From contig JAIBAF010000010.1 in the NCBI GenBank assembly GCA_019695335.1, forward strand, positions 16,995-80,994: DNA of 64,000 nt, written 5' to 3'. The DNA is from a bacterium. GTDB taxonomy: Bacteria > CLD3 > SB21. Shown here one piece after another: positions 27,386-36,779 of this stretch; positions within the stretch are counted from its first letter, which is position 1; each line of letters opens with the position of its first letter. The translations under genes and the position numbers were made by a program. The notes beneath the pieces are model-generated. The model was not told the DNA's origin. It saw nothing but the letters and a program-made list of their open reading frames with translations, and ran no database searches.

Positions 27386-28810
27386 TTATACAGCAGGCTC
27401 TTTCGGAAATATCAAGACACACCGCGTACCTTGAGTTTCTCCGGCCGCCATTCGAATATCGCCGTTATTTTCATCCACTAATTTTTTTACAATCGCCAGT
27501 CCAAGGCCCGATCCTTTTTCCTTCGTTGTGAAAAAGGGATCAAAAATTTTATCACGAATACCCTCCTCAATCCCCTCTCCGTTATCTTCAATAGAAATTT
27601 CGACCTGATTCCCCGCCGAGCGTGAACCTATCAAAATCCGTCCATTACCGTTCAGCGACTGGATGGAATTCTCTATCACATTGACAAGAATTTGTCGCAA
27701 ATGACCGGGATCAACAAATGTACGCCGTTCCTCGATATCCACATCGAAAACAATTTGCTTTTCTTCAATGTCAGGACCGAAGTTCAGTTGGACTTCCTCC
27801 ACAAGTTTCAGAATATCACATACCTGAGGCTGCGGATTTTGAGGACGCGCAAATTCCAGGAAATCCGACAGAATTTTTTTCATGACGTCCACTTCCCGGA
27901 TAATTTTTTTCGAATAATCCTTTTTCTTATCTCCCGTTTCGAGTTCTTTGTTCAATAAATGAGAAAAAATCTCTACGCCGCCCAACGGATTGCGCAATTC
28001 ATGCGCCACGCCAGCCACCATGGTTTTCAAGTATTGATCGCGCTTCAAGATATTTCTGCGCATTTTTTCCATCGTATCTCCGAGAAAACCGATTTCATCC
28101 GTACTTTTGACTTCAATAGCTGTTTCCATATTACCCGATCCGATTTTTTCAGCTTCTTCCATCAATTGCTTGACCGGAGTGTTGATCGTACGTGAAAAGA
28201 AATAACCGATCAGGATCGATACAAGCACACCGACAATTCCGACCGTAATCAAATGCCATTCAATACGCTTGATCAGGTATAAAAACGTAGCGCTACCGTC
28301 AACAGCAATGACGCCTTTAACTTCCTTATTGACTGTCATCGGTACAAAAGCTGTTTTATACAGCTTACCGTCATAGCTTTCAAACAGCATCGAATGTGAC
28401 GGCAATCCTTTGAGGGTACGTGCAAATTCAACCTGATTATATTTTAGCGACGGGTATGCATAAGTGATTTTCACACCGTCTTCCGTATCTAAGAGACTTC
28501 GCCCAGCAAGATCCATCACATAAATTCGCTCTACGTCAGTAACATCGCGTAAATCGATTAATTTTTTTTTAAAATTTTTATATGTCCGACTGTTTTCATC
28601 TCCACGGGCAAGTTTAGACACCAGTTCAGTATTAATTTGTAATGAAGCGGCATGCGCCACCGCAAGCAGCTTTTTGCCCAACTCTTCATCAAGGCTGTCT
28701 TCCGTATACCAGTAATGCAGCATCCCGCTGACACTAAAAATAGTAAGACAAAACACTGAAAAAATGGCGATCAGTTTATTCTGAATTTTCGAGGCAATGA
28801 ATCGAAACAT
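27386..28810 (-). CDS. membrane sensor histidine kinase (HAMP-HisKA-HATPase)
   Basis: 474 residues. A first membrane helix (about 13-33) and a second (about 186-206) bracket a periplasmic sensor domain of about 150 residues. HAMP follows (INTPVKQLMEEAEKIGSGNM), then the H-box MVAGVAHELRNPLGGVEIF, and an ATP-binding domain with IEDNGEGIEE and GSGLGLAIVKKLVDE. The NtrB-like C-terminal half suggests pairing with an NtrC-type regulator, but none is adjacent, so it is an orphan kinase here. The signal is unknown. Confidence 0.93.
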   Translation of the reverse strand: MFRFIASKIQNKLIAIFSVFCLTIFSVSGMLHYWYTEDSLDEELGKKLLAVAHAASLQINTELVSKLARGDENSRTYKNFKKKLIDLRDVTDVERIYVMDLAGRSLLDTEDGVKITYAYPSLKYNQVEFARTLKGLPSHSMLFESYDGKLYKTAFVPMTVNKEVKGVIAVDGSATFLYLIKRIEWHLITVGIVGVLVSILIGYFFSRTINTPVKQLMEEAEKIGSGNMETAIEVKSTDEIGFLGDTMEKMRRNILKRDQYLKTMVAGVAHELRNPLGGVEIFSHLLNKELETGDKKKDYSKKIIREVDVMKKILSDFLEFARPQNPQPQVCDILKLVEEVQLNFGPDIEEKQIVFDVDIEERRTFVDPGHLRQILVNVIENSIQSLNGNGRILIGSRSAGNQVEISIEDNGEGIEEGIRDKIFDPFFTTKEKGSGLGLAIVKKLVDENNGDIRMAAGETQGTRCVLIFPKEPAV

Positions 28811-29059
28811 AGTGTAATCTAATTCCGCTTGATCCTCGAATCAAGAGAATTTCAATGGAGATGAACTTCGATTCGATATTTTTTAAATGTAAATTACCTT
28901 TTAAAGACTATCGAGCTTGATGATTGCACTTGCTTTTTTTAAACGACGTGAGTAAGTTACTTACGCTTTGAGGGCTCGTAGCATATGGATTCCACGATTA
29001 TATCCTCCAGACAGCACGTCTTTCACATCCTTCAACTTATTATCGCAGGAGTAGTGTGT

Positions 29060-29554
29060 ATGAAAACACTTATCATCAATTTAACAGGATTTTTATTGAT
29101 TTTATTTTCCGCCACAGTGTGTTGCCAAGAGCAGCAAAAAAAAATCGAAATTTCAGGCGGACTTTTCAAAACGTACTCGATCAACGGAAAGAAAATCAAA
29201 GATGCAGATGAACTTGAAGCTATTCTAATGGCAACCAACAACAAGCAAGTTAATGAATCATTTTCCAAAGCAAGAACATGGAATTCAGTATCACAGGTTT
29301 TCGGACTAGCCGGTGGTGCCTTGATCGGTTATCCGCTTGGTGGCGCTATTGCCGGAAAGAAAATCAATAAACCCGTTTTATTTACTGGTATCGGCATTAC
29401 TTCCGTTTCCTTGCTCTTTGCAATTCAAGCTGAAAAGCATGGTGTTAATGCTGTTGAAAAATATAATGCGTTTATTGAAACTGGAACCAAAATCGGTATG
29501 TATTGTTCACCCAATCATTCTGCAATTGGTTTATCTATTTTTTGGGCACGTTAA
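29060..29554 (+). CDS. secreted protein of unknown function
   Basis: 164 residues starting at ATG 29060, which has GCAGGAG at good spacing; an earlier ATG at 28985 would prepend 25 residues without a ribosome site. A signal peptide (MKTLIINLTGFLLILFSATV, then CCQ) is followed by a polar part with ISGGLFKTYSINGKKIKDAD. A glycine-rich hydrophobic pair then follows (VFGLAGGALIGYPLGGAIAG, then VLFTGIGITSVSLLF), resembling a helical hairpin in the membrane. No family recognised. It is followed 26 bp later by a lipoprotein gene and probably shares its transcript. Confidence 0.65.
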   Translation: MKTLIINLTGFLLILFSATVCCQEQQKKIEISGGLFKTYSINGKKIKDADELEAILMATNNKQVNESFSKARTWNSVSQVFGLAGGALIGYPLGGAIAGKKINKPVLFTGIGITSVSLLFAIQAEKHGVNAVEKYNAFIETGTKIGMYCSPNHSAIGLSIFWAR

Positions 29555-29580
29555 AATCATTACAACAGGAATTGAATCTT

Positions 29581-30390
29581 ATGAATAAAAAATATCTATT
29601 ACTTCTATATATACTGATGGTTGCAAGCTGCTCACCGAAAATAATCGTCAAAGAAGATCATGCAGGTGCGTACAGTCCATTGCCAAATGATGCCTTAGTT
29701 GATGTGTTACAATTATCAGACAAAGCTCCGGAAACATGGCTAAGGATCGGTGAAGCATTTTTCGGCGATGGTGGATTTACAGTCGACTGCGGCCTTTATA
29801 CGATGACCGAATTAGCTAAACAAAAAGCGCGCTCCCTTGGAGCAGATGCTATGAAAATAGCCGAACATAAAAAACCCGGTTTGTCAAGCACATGCCATCA
29901 GATTCGAGTCATCTATTATAAAAAATCTTCCGACGTTAACATCGTTTCAACAGCAAAGGAATCTACTGACGCATTAGTTGAAGTTGTCCAAATTCAAACA
30001 AAATCTGAAAGACTAGAAAATAATATTGCCATTGGCTACCAAATCGGCGGTAATACTCTTATCGGCATAGATCATGAAGTAAGGTTGTCTGAATCTTTCG
30101 GAATGCACTTTGGCGGCGGCTTGGCAGGATTTGGCGCCGGAATCCGTTACCATCTCGGTCCTGAAACGTTAAGTTCTTATTACGATCTCAATTACAAGGA
30201 CGGCGGTTTTGGTCTGTTTGAAAGCGTTGCATTCCAGTTTGGCGGGACCTTGGGAAAAAATAGCGGGTTACGTTATGAAATTGGATTGCAAAAACCTCTT
30301 TTTATTAAGAAAAGTTTTAAAAGGAAACTTTTCGACGACAAAAAAGCTCCACCGGTTATACTGGCTGTCGGAATAGGATGGGCATGGTAA
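29581..30390 (+). CDS. lipoprotein with a barrel-like C-terminal region
   Basis: 269 residues from ATG 29581. The lipobox is LMVASC near residue 17. The middle (about 40-120) has a compact domain with TMTELAKQKARSLGADAMKI, reminiscent of lipoproteins that recognise stress or metals, but no motif is decisive. The C-terminal half is glycine/aromatic-rich with alternating hydrophobic strands (MHFGGGLAGFGAGIRYHLG, then FGLFESVAFQFGG), like small outer-membrane barrels. Function unknown. It overlaps the next gene (GYF_2-RDD) by 13 bases, so the two are coupled. Confidence 0.65.
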   Translation: MNKKYLLLLYILMVASCSPKIIVKEDHAGAYSPLPNDALVDVLQLSDKAPETWLRIGEAFFGDGGFTVDCGLYTMTELAKQKARSLGADAMKIAEHKKPGLSSTCHQIRVIYYKKSSDVNIVSTAKESTDALVEVVQIQTKSERLENNIAIGYQIGGNTLIGIDHEVRLSESFGMHFGGGLAGFGAGIRYHLGPETLSSYYDLNYKDGGFGLFESVAFQFGGTLGKNSGLRYEIGLQKPLFIKKSFKRKLFDDKKAPPVILAVGIGWAW

Positions 30391-31151
30391 TTATGGTCGG
30401 CAAGCAGTGGTATTATATTGATAGTTTTCAGACTGTCGGTCCCGTTGATCGCCATGAACTCAAGGAACTTTTTCAAAACGGATCGCTCAATAGCAATACC
30501 TACGTATGGTACGAGTCTTTGACAGAATGGCGAAAAGCAGGAACGCTGCTTCAATTATCGGAATATATTCCCAAAACCGAAACGATTTCTGAATCAGCGG
30601 ATTTTGAATTGCCGCCGCTTCCGCATAACCCAATAAGGCTTGAAGAACCGGAAGTGCGACCGTGGCCTCGTTATTTCGCCCGACTGATCGATATCTATTT
30701 TATATCACTTTTCGTCGGTCTGGGAGCCGGCCTCCTCTCGGCTGCTTTTGAATGGGAGTTCGTTGATAAAATTCATGATGCCGCCTATACTATAGTCAGT
30801 GCAGCCGTATGGGTGCCGATTGAAGCGATTTTTATTGCAGCATTCGGTAAAACTCCCGGCAAATGGATTTTGAACATGGAAATCGTTTCCTCTACCGGCG
30901 TTCTGATGGATTATCAAAAAGCAATCCGCCGTTCACTCTTAGTGTGGGTACGCGGATATGGATTAGGTATCGGCATCGTTGCTTTTATTACTATGATCGT
31001 TGCATACAATCATCTCACCCGATACGGCGTAACTACCTGGGATCGAGACGAAGAATGCATCGTTAAGCACGGCGCGATCGGTTTATGGCGCATCCTCGCT
31101 GTGATCAGCCTGATAGCCACTTACATCGCATTGAACTTTTTGATTAAATAA
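30378..31151 (+). CDS. GYF_2-RDD membrane protein
   Basis: 257 residues. The N-terminal GYF_2 domain (QWYYIDSFQTVGPVDRHELK, then NTYVWYESLTEWRKA, about residues 10-60) is joined to an RDD domain with RPWPRYFARLIDIYFISLFV (about 90-110), GKTPGKWILNMEIV (about 165-178) and three or four membrane helices. RDD proteins are membrane proteins, some acting as Na+ or Li+/H+ exchangers; GYF_2 domains are seen in tandem with membrane domains in bacteria. Function cannot be assigned. Start at 30378 is uncertain: ATG 30384 and 30393 are in frame. A bidirectional terminator follows. Confidence 0.85.
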   Translation: MGMVIMVGKQWYYIDSFQTVGPVDRHELKELFQNGSLNSNTYVWYESLTEWRKAGTLLQLSEYIPKTETISESADFELPPLPHNPIRLEEPEVRPWPRYFARLIDIYFISLFVGLGAGLLSAAFEWEFVDKIHDAAYTIVSAAVWVPIEAIFIAAFGKTPGKWILNMEIVSSTGVLMDYQKAIRRSLLVWVRGYGLGIGIVAFITMIVAYNHLTRYGVTTWDRDEECIVKHGAIGLWRILAVISLIATYIALNFLIK

Positions 31152-31178
31152 TTCGGTACGCTATTTAAGTTTATAACA

Positions 31179-31210
31179 AAAAACCCGTGAGTTTTGACCC
31201 ACGGGTTTTT
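31179..31210. terminator. bidirectional terminator
   Basis: AAAAACCCGTG (31179-31189) and CACGGGTTTTT (31200-31210) form a perfect 11-bp stem with A-run and T-run flanks, so it can terminate on both strands. It sits between the convergent RDD and M13 peptidase genes. Confidence 0.93.
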
Positions 31211-31232
31211 GATTTTTCGTTACAAAAACAAT

Positions 31233-33266
31233 TTACCAGATTATCACACGCAATGAATCCGGTCTTACCATCGGATCGCTATCGGAAAGTCCAAAAGCTT
31301 CTTTAAATTGTTTCATATTTGAAAACGGACCGTTGACCCGGAATTTACCCGGCGCATGCGGATCGGTTGTAACCAGTAACCGCATCGTTTGATCGCGCAT
31401 GTTGACGCGCCAGATTTGCGCCCAAGCCAGGAAAAATCTCTGTTCGGCTGTAAATCCGTCAATCTTTGGAGGAGCGGGTTTGCCTTCCATCGATTTTTTC
31501 ATGGCATCATATGCAATCGTCAGACCGGCTAAGTCGGCCAGATTTTCGCCCAACGTTAATTTGCCGTTTACGTGCAGCGAATCGACGGCAACGAATTGAT
31601 TGAATTGCTCTTCGACTAATTTCGCACGGCGATTAAATTGTTTTTCATCTTCCGGCAGCCACCAGTCTTTGAGATTACCATCGGCGTCGTACTGACGGCC
31701 TTCGTCGTCAAAGCCGTGAGTCACTTCATGACCGATGACGGCACCCATACAACCATAATTAAATGCATCGTCTGCATCAGGATTGAAAAAAGGCCATTGC
31801 AGAATACCTGCGGGAAATGTGATCGTATTCAGTCCCGGATTATACGAAGCATTGACGGTAGGCGGAGTCATGCCCCAATCTTCCCGATCGACGGGCTTGC
31901 CAACTTTCGCCATCAGGCGGCGAAATTCAAACGAATCGGCGCGCATGATATTAAGAATATATGGACCACGATCGATGTCCAGTCCTGTATAATCGCGCCA
32001 TTTGTCAGGATAACCGACTTTGACGGCAAAAGTGCTAAGCTTTTTGAGGGCTTTAACTTTGGTGCTGTCGGTCATCCATTGGAGTTTTTCGATATGATCC
32101 TTCATCGCTAATTTTAAATTGTCAATCATTTCTTTGGCTTTAGCCTTAGCGCGCGGTGGAAAATATTTTTCGGTATACAACTGCCCCAGCGCCATACCGA
32201 TCCGTTGATCCGTCGTATTGCTGACCCGTTTCCAACGTAATTGTAATGCCCGTTGGCCGGTAAGCACCGATCCATTGAACTTAAAATTTTGCTCGACAAA
32301 TGCATGGCCAAGATACGGCGCAGCCATGTTGATCACGTGCCAGCGTAAATACGTTTTCCAATCGTCAAGCGACACAGCGGTTTGCATAGTATTGAGTTCT
32401 TTGAAAAACTCAGGCTGAGCAACGTTCAGCGACTGGACGTCGCCAAGCCCGACGGACGCCAGATATTTGGTCCATGTAAAATTCGGCATCAGTTTAGAAA
32501 CTTCATCCACCGTCATTTTGTGATAAATGGCGTTCGGATCGCGCTGCTCGACGACGGTCATTGAAGCCTTCGCAAGACGCGTTTCGATTTTCATGATGGT
32601 TTGTGCATTCTTTTCAGCCGTGACTGAATCTTGCCCCATTAACATGAACATTTTTTTCATGTGCGTGAGAAACTCTGCACGGATCGATTTCGATTTGTCG
32701 TCAGCATTGAAATAGTAGTCCCGTTCAGGCAACGTAAGTCCGCCTTGCGTCGCCTGTGCAATGACGTCATTACTATTTTTGGCATCTTGGTCAGAATAGA
32801 AATTAAACATCGGCGACAGGCTGTAGTGATGCAAGTGCGCAATAACATCCTGCAGATCGGTGCCGCTCTGAATGGCATCGATTCGGGCAAATTCTCCAGC
32901 CAGCGGCGCTAAACCGACCATTTCGATACCTGCACTGTCCATACCGCTCGCATAGAAATCGCCGATTTTTTGTTTGATGGTGCCTTTCGGCGCATTCGCC
33001 TTCATTGCGTCATCGAGAAGATCATGCAACTTAATATTATTTTGGTCGCGCAGTTCGTTGAAACTACCCCATGAACCAAATGCTTCCGGAATGGGATTAT
33101 TTTTGAGCCAACCGCCATTGGCGTATTGATAAAAATCCGTACCGGGCAAAACCGTAGTATCCAGATTTTTGCGGTCGATACTTAGTCCTGATTTCGGCAT
33201 AGGCTGGCTGCAAGCCACCCACATCCATAGAATGGCCAACATGGACAACATCCATAATCTTTTCAT
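31233..33266 (-). CDS. M13-family metallopeptidase (neprilysin-like), exported
   Basis: 677 residues. The zinc motif VIGHEVTHGFDDEGRQYDAD has the H-E-x-x-H plus downstream G-F-D-D, and ENLADLAGL supplies the third ligand (Glu) and the N-L-x-D-L-x-G motif. NAxY is represented by VNASYNPGLNTITFPAGILQ. The N-terminal signal has a cysteine near residue 20 (WVACSQP), so it may be a lipoprotein, although the lipobox is imperfect. M13 enzymes cut small peptides in the periplasm or outside. ATG 33266 follows AGGAGG; GTG 33269 is one codon earlier. It stands alone. Confidence 0.94.
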   Translation of the reverse strand: MKRLWMLSMLAILWMWVACSQPMPKSGLSIDRKNLDTTVLPGTDFYQYANGGWLKNNPIPEAFGSWGSFNELRDQNNIKLHDLLDDAMKANAPKGTIKQKIGDFYASGMDSAGIEMVGLAPLAGEFARIDAIQSGTDLQDVIAHLHHYSLSPMFNFYSDQDAKNSNDVIAQATQGGLTLPERDYYFNADDKSKSIRAEFLTHMKKMFMLMGQDSVTAEKNAQTIMKIETRLAKASMTVVEQRDPNAIYHKMTVDEVSKLMPNFTWTKYLASVGLGDVQSLNVAQPEFFKELNTMQTAVSLDDWKTYLRWHVINMAAPYLGHAFVEQNFKFNGSVLTGQRALQLRWKRVSNTTDQRIGMALGQLYTEKYFPPRAKAKAKEMIDNLKLAMKDHIEKLQWMTDSTKVKALKKLSTFAVKVGYPDKWRDYTGLDIDRGPYILNIMRADSFEFRRLMAKVGKPVDREDWGMTPPTVNASYNPGLNTITFPAGILQWPFFNPDADDAFNYGCMGAVIGHEVTHGFDDEGRQYDADGNLKDWWLPEDEKQFNRRAKLVEEQFNQFVAVDSLHVNGKLTLGENLADLAGLTIAYDAMKKSMEGKPAPPKIDGFTAEQRFFLAWAQIWRVNMRDQTMRLLVTTDPHAPGKFRVNGPFSNMKQFKEAFGLSDSDPMVRPDSLRVIIW

Positions 33267-33478
33267 CACTCCTCCTTTTTTATTTGATTATCTAATATCT
33301 GAATAAGATAATAATAGAATGGTGATCGCTTGAACGCGATCATTATTTAAAAGTTTCCGGCACAAACGTGTGTTCAAATGCTTCTGAAGAAAGCATCATA
33401 GCAAATTAAGGCAATTTGCCGTATTTTGAAGCACAAAAGTAGATTAATTAACGTTAAAGTCAATATGAATTAAGGAAT

Positions 33479-33769
33479 ATGATTGAACTTGAGTTGACAT
33501 TCAAAGAACGTCAGCGCATTTTGCGTTACATCCAACATGCAATTGAACAAACGCATTTTGGAGGAGGTGCAGTAGAAACTCCCGAGGAAAAATTATTAAT
33601 TAACACATTCAAAAAAGAAAACGGGAGAATTGAGGTTTCATTTAGACAATTTAAATTGATAGCTGAGTTTGCATTTGAGGCTACAAAAAGCGGTGTTGCT
33701 TTATTGAGGGATGAAGAAATTCTTTTGAAGAAACTTTTGAATGCTTTGGAAGGCTATTATATTCATTAA
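33479..33769 (+). CDS. small protein of unknown function
   Basis: 96 residues, mostly helical and charged: MIELELTFKERQRILRYIQH at the start, then VSFRQFKLIAEFAFEATKSG. No signal peptide, membrane span or known motif. There is only AAGGA a few bases before ATG 33479. The next small gene starts 34 bp later on the same strand, and the two may be transcribed together. Confidence 0.5.
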   Translation: MIELELTFKERQRILRYIQHAIEQTHFGGGAVETPEEKLLINTFKKENGRIEVSFRQFKLIAEFAFEATKSGVALLRDEEILLKKLLNALEGYYIH

Positions 33770-33802
33770 AAAAAAGAACATCATATCGACGAAATCGATC
33801 AA

Positions 33803-34051
33803 ATGATAACGCTTATTTCACAAGCGTTTTTTAAGCCTGTAATATCCGACAATATAAAAACGAAAGAAAAATACCTGGCAGAAATATTGCCTGACGTTTC
33901 TTTAAAAAAAGAAAGTTTTTTCAAAAAAATATGGTTCTCCTTCAAATCTTTGTTTATAAAAGAACATGAAACCTCTCAACGTCAGGACAAAAATGAAAAA
34001 GAGATTCTCAAGGATGTTATCCGTAAAACAAAAGGCAGGCGTATTTTTTGA
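33803..34051 (+). CDS. small basic protein of unknown function
   Basis: 82 residues, rich in Lys and Glu, with KKESFFKKIWFSFKSLFIKE in the middle as a possible amphipathic helix and a charged C-terminal tail. No recognised family. It has no clear ribosome site. It is AT-rich relative to the neighbouring genes. Weak evidence beyond an open frame in series with its neighbours. Confidence 0.4.
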   Translation: MITLISQAFFKPVISDNIKTKEKYLAEILPDVSLKKESFFKKIWFSFKSLFIKEHETSQRQDKNEKEILKDVIRKTKGRRIF

Positions 34052-34078
34052 TAACGCTTTAATTGGAAGACTATACTC

Positions 34079-34594
34079 ATGGTTTTTTTTAAATCTGACC
34101 GATTAAGCATCCGATCGTTATCCGAAGACGATTTGGAGAATTTCCTCGAATACCGTTCTGACTCGGAAGTGGTCAAATGGCAGGGATTTGGAGTATTTGG
34201 TGAGGCCGAGGCACGGGCATTTCTTCGAGAGCATAATTCAAAAAAAATCGCGGCGGATGATACCTGGACGCAATTGGGTGTCGAATTAATAACCCATCGT
34301 AAACTTATCGGCGATCTGGCTGTCAGGCTGCATCCGGACTGCAGTGCGCACATTGGAGCGACCTTTCATCCATCGTATCAACGGCAAGGATTTGCCCGCG
34401 AAGCTCTGTCCGGTTTGATCAAGTATCTTCACGATAATTTTGAAGTGAGCGCCGTTATCGGCATAACTGATGCGCGTAATACAGCATCTATTGCTCTTCT
34501 AAAAAGCCTCCATTTTACCTTTGTGAAAGAAGAACGTGACGTTCCATATAAAAGCGAGTTTTGTACCGAATATACGTACCAACTGATCGTATGA
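34079..34594 (+). CDS. GNAT-family acetyltransferase (RimJ/RimL type)
   Basis: 171 residues covering a GNAT fold: LSIRSLSEDDLENFLEYRSD at the start, GDLAVRLHPDCSAHIGATFH (core strands), the acetyl-CoA loop YQRQGFAREALSGLIKYL (about residues 100-117, Q-x-x-G-x-A), and ARNTASIALLKSLHF near the end. The pattern matches RimJ/RimL-like enzymes acetylating protein N-termini or small amines. Substrate not assignable. It starts 28 bp after a small unknown gene and is convergent with the rhodanese gene. Confidence 0.88.
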   Translation: MVFFKSDRLSIRSLSEDDLENFLEYRSDSEVVKWQGFGVFGEAEARAFLREHNSKKIAADDTWTQLGVELITHRKLIGDLAVRLHPDCSAHIGATFHPSYQRQGFAREALSGLIKYLHDNFEVSAVIGITDARNTASIALLKSLHFTFVKEERDVPYKSEFCTEYTYQLIV

Positions 34595-34627
34595 TCGAAT
34601 TGATTTATAAATGCAGTAATTCTCAAG

Positions 34628-35023
34628 TCAGCAACCACAGGCAATTTTTTCAGCGGCGGCATGTGATGCCGATCCTTCCGTTGCAAAACCGTCGCGCTTC
34701 CACCATTCGATACCGCCGATCAATTCTTTGACGTTGAATCCGAGTCTGGACAGGTTCAGTGCGCCCTTGGTGGATCCATTACAGCCAATGCCATCGCAAT
34801 AGGTCACATAAAGTTTTTCTTTATCAAGAAATTTAACCGATTCTGCATTCATCGTACGATGAGGAAAATTGATTGCACCCGGTATATGTTCACGCACATA
34901 ATTTTCCGGCTGCCGTGCATCGATCACGATAATCGATTCACCGTTTTTGAGCGCTTCAAACAGATCTGCAGGATCGGTTTCAAAATCCAATTTGCTCTGA
35001 AAAAATTCTACACGGTTATTCAT
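34628..35023 (-). CDS. rhodanese-like domain protein
   Basis: 131 residues, single rhodanese domain. The CDC25-like region IIVIDARQPENYVREHIPGA (about residues 32-51) precedes the active loop VTYCDGIGCNGSTKGALNLS (about 73-92), where the persulfide cysteine may be either of the two cysteines. This 'C-x-x-x-x-C-N-G-S-T-K' variant is seen in rhodaneses next to LysR regulators. It may carry sulfane sulfur. It is divergent from the LysR gene with a 150-bp shared region, suggesting control by that regulator. Confidence 0.85.
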   Translation of the reverse strand: MNNRVEFFQSKLDFETDPADLFEALKNGESIIVIDARQPENYVREHIPGAINFPHRTMNAESVKFLDKEKLYVTYCDGIGCNGSTKGALNLSRLGFNVKELIGGIEWWKRDGFATEGSASHAAAEKIACGC

Positions 35024-35173
35024 GTTCGCTCCTTGTCGGTTAATTTGACCTTTCCAGTTTACTGTTCAGAGACTTTAAAAGAAAACGAATCTTCTGCATG
35101 AACATCATCATTTTTTTTCATGATGTTTAAAAGAAGCAATTGGATTATATTAAGGCACTTTTAAAGAGGTTTC

Positions 35174-36061
35174 ATGGAAATTCGCCATCTCCGTTTGATC
35201 AAATTTATAGTCGAAGAAGGCAGCCTGACCAAAGCTATGGACAAGTTGCACTTGACGCAATCCGCTCTGAGCCACCAATTGAAGGAAGCAGAATACCAGT
35301 TGGGAACTAAAATCTTTATGCGCGTGAATAAAAAGATGATCCTGACCAAGGCCGGTGAAAAACTTTATGCCCTTGCCAACGACGTCATTGACAAAATGGA
35401 CGATACGCGCAATGAAATTAAAAAAATGATCTATGGCGAATCCGGAGAAATCAAAATCAGCACGGAATGTTACACCAGCTATCACTGGTTACCCTCGCTC
35501 ATGCGCCAGTTCCATCTTCTCTACCCGAATGTCGAGCTGAAAATTGTTATCGAGGCAACGCATTATCCTCTTCAGGGATTATTGAACGGAAAATTGGACG
35601 TAGCCATCACGAGCGATCCAATAAAGGACGACCATATAATTTATACTGAATTATTTCAGGACGAGATGCTGGCGGTAGTATCGTCTAATCACATGTGGGC
35701 CAAACGCAAATTTATAACGGCTGAAGATTTTACCGATGAAAATCTGATCATCCATTCACTCCCTTTGGAAACCGTTACTATTCACACGGCGGTATTGGAG
35801 CCTGCCGGCATCACGCCCAAAAAAATTACGGTCGTTCCGCTTACGGAAGCTTCCATTGAAATGGTTAAAGCAGAAATGGGTGTTTTTGTCATGGCTCAAT
35901 GGGCATTAAAGCCATACTTAAACAACGGTACTTTAAAAACAATCAAGATCGGTAAAAACGGCCTCAAACGAAAACATTACGTTGCAACGCTGCGGGAGAA
36001 GCCGCATGCCGGATATTTTGATCAATTCATAGAGTTTCTCCAAAGAGAAATAACGCTGTAA
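35174..36061 (+). CDS. LysR-family transcriptional regulator
   Basis: 295 residues. The winged HTH is at the N-terminus (MEIRHLRLIKFIVEEGSLTK, then LTQSALSHQLKEAE, about residues 1-65), followed by a substrate-binding effector domain (GEIKISTECYTSYHWLPSLM and onward). The 'T-E-C-Y-x-x-Y-H-W-L-P' stretch is typical of MetR-like LysR proteins. Ribosome site AAAGAGG precedes ATG 35174. It is divergent from the rhodanese gene and 5 bp upstream of an Asp/Glu racemase gene; likely targets are both, which is an inference. Confidence 0.92.
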   Translation: MEIRHLRLIKFIVEEGSLTKAMDKLHLTQSALSHQLKEAEYQLGTKIFMRVNKKMILTKAGEKLYALANDVIDKMDDTRNEIKKMIYGESGEIKISTECYTSYHWLPSLMRQFHLLYPNVELKIVIEATHYPLQGLLNGKLDVAITSDPIKDDHIIYTELFQDEMLAVVSSNHMWAKRKFITAEDFTDENLIIHSLPLETVTIHTAVLEPAGITPKKITVVPLTEASIEMVKAEMGVFVMAQWALKPYLNNGTLKTIKIGKNGLKRKHYVATLREKPHAGYFDQFIEFLQREITL

Positions 36062-36066
36062 ACCTT

Positions 36067-36762
36067 ATGAAAACCATTGGCATGATCGGCGGAACCAGTT
36101 GGGTCTCCACGCTTGCATATTACAAAATCATTAATGAATTGACTAACGAGCGGCTTGGAAAACTGCATTCGGCTAAAATTTTTTTATATTCAATCGATTT
36201 TGACGAATTCAAAACGCTCGCCGATCAAAATGCGTGGCCGGAAATAGCGAAAATGTTTATCAATGGCGCTCAACGCCTTGAAAAGGCAGGGTCTGATTGT
36301 ATTGTCTTATGCTCCAATACGACACACATCATCGCCGACGATGTACAACAATCCATTGCCATTCCGCTCATTCACATCGTCGATGCAACGGCAACGGCTA
36401 TCGGAGAAAAACAAATCAATACAGTCGGTTTATTGGGAACCAAGTTTACGATGGAGCATTCGTTTTTCGCTGAACGCTTAAAATCGCTCGATATCGAACC
36501 GATTATCCCAAATGCATCGGAACGAAAGTTTATTCATGAATCGATTTTCAGCGAATTAACTAAAAATATTTTTAAGCCTGAAACTAAAAAATTTTATTTG
36601 ACCATAATACAGCGACTAATCAATGAAGGCGCACAAGGTATTATTTTCGGTTGTACGGAAATTCCGCTCCTCATCAAGCCTGAAGAATGTTCCGTGCCAA
36701 TTTTCGATACAACTATTATTCACGCCCGGTCGGCGGTAAATTTCGCGCTGGCCGAGATATAA
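36067..36762 (+). CDS. aspartate/glutamate racemase family protein
   Basis: 231 residues. The N-terminal KTIGMIGGTSWVSTLAYYKI is the signature entrance of aspartate racemases. The two catalytic cysteines lie in IVLCSNTTHIIAD (about residue 80) and IIFGCTEIPLLI (about residue 196). The family racemises Asp or Glu without cofactor. It follows the LysR regulator by 5 bp and is probably co-transcribed with it. Substrate (Asp, Glu or a related compound) is open. Confidence 0.9.
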   Translation: MKTIGMIGGTSWVSTLAYYKIINELTNERLGKLHSAKIFLYSIDFDEFKTLADQNAWPEIAKMFINGAQRLEKAGSDCIVLCSNTTHIIADDVQQSIAIPLIHIVDATATAIGEKQINTVGLLGTKFTMEHSFFAERLKSLDIEPIIPNASERKFIHESIFSELTKNIFKPETKKFYLTIIQRLINEGAQGIIFGCTEIPLLIKPEECSVPIFDTTIIHARSAVNFALAEI

Positions 36763-36779
36763 ATTTTCTTAAGCGCTTT

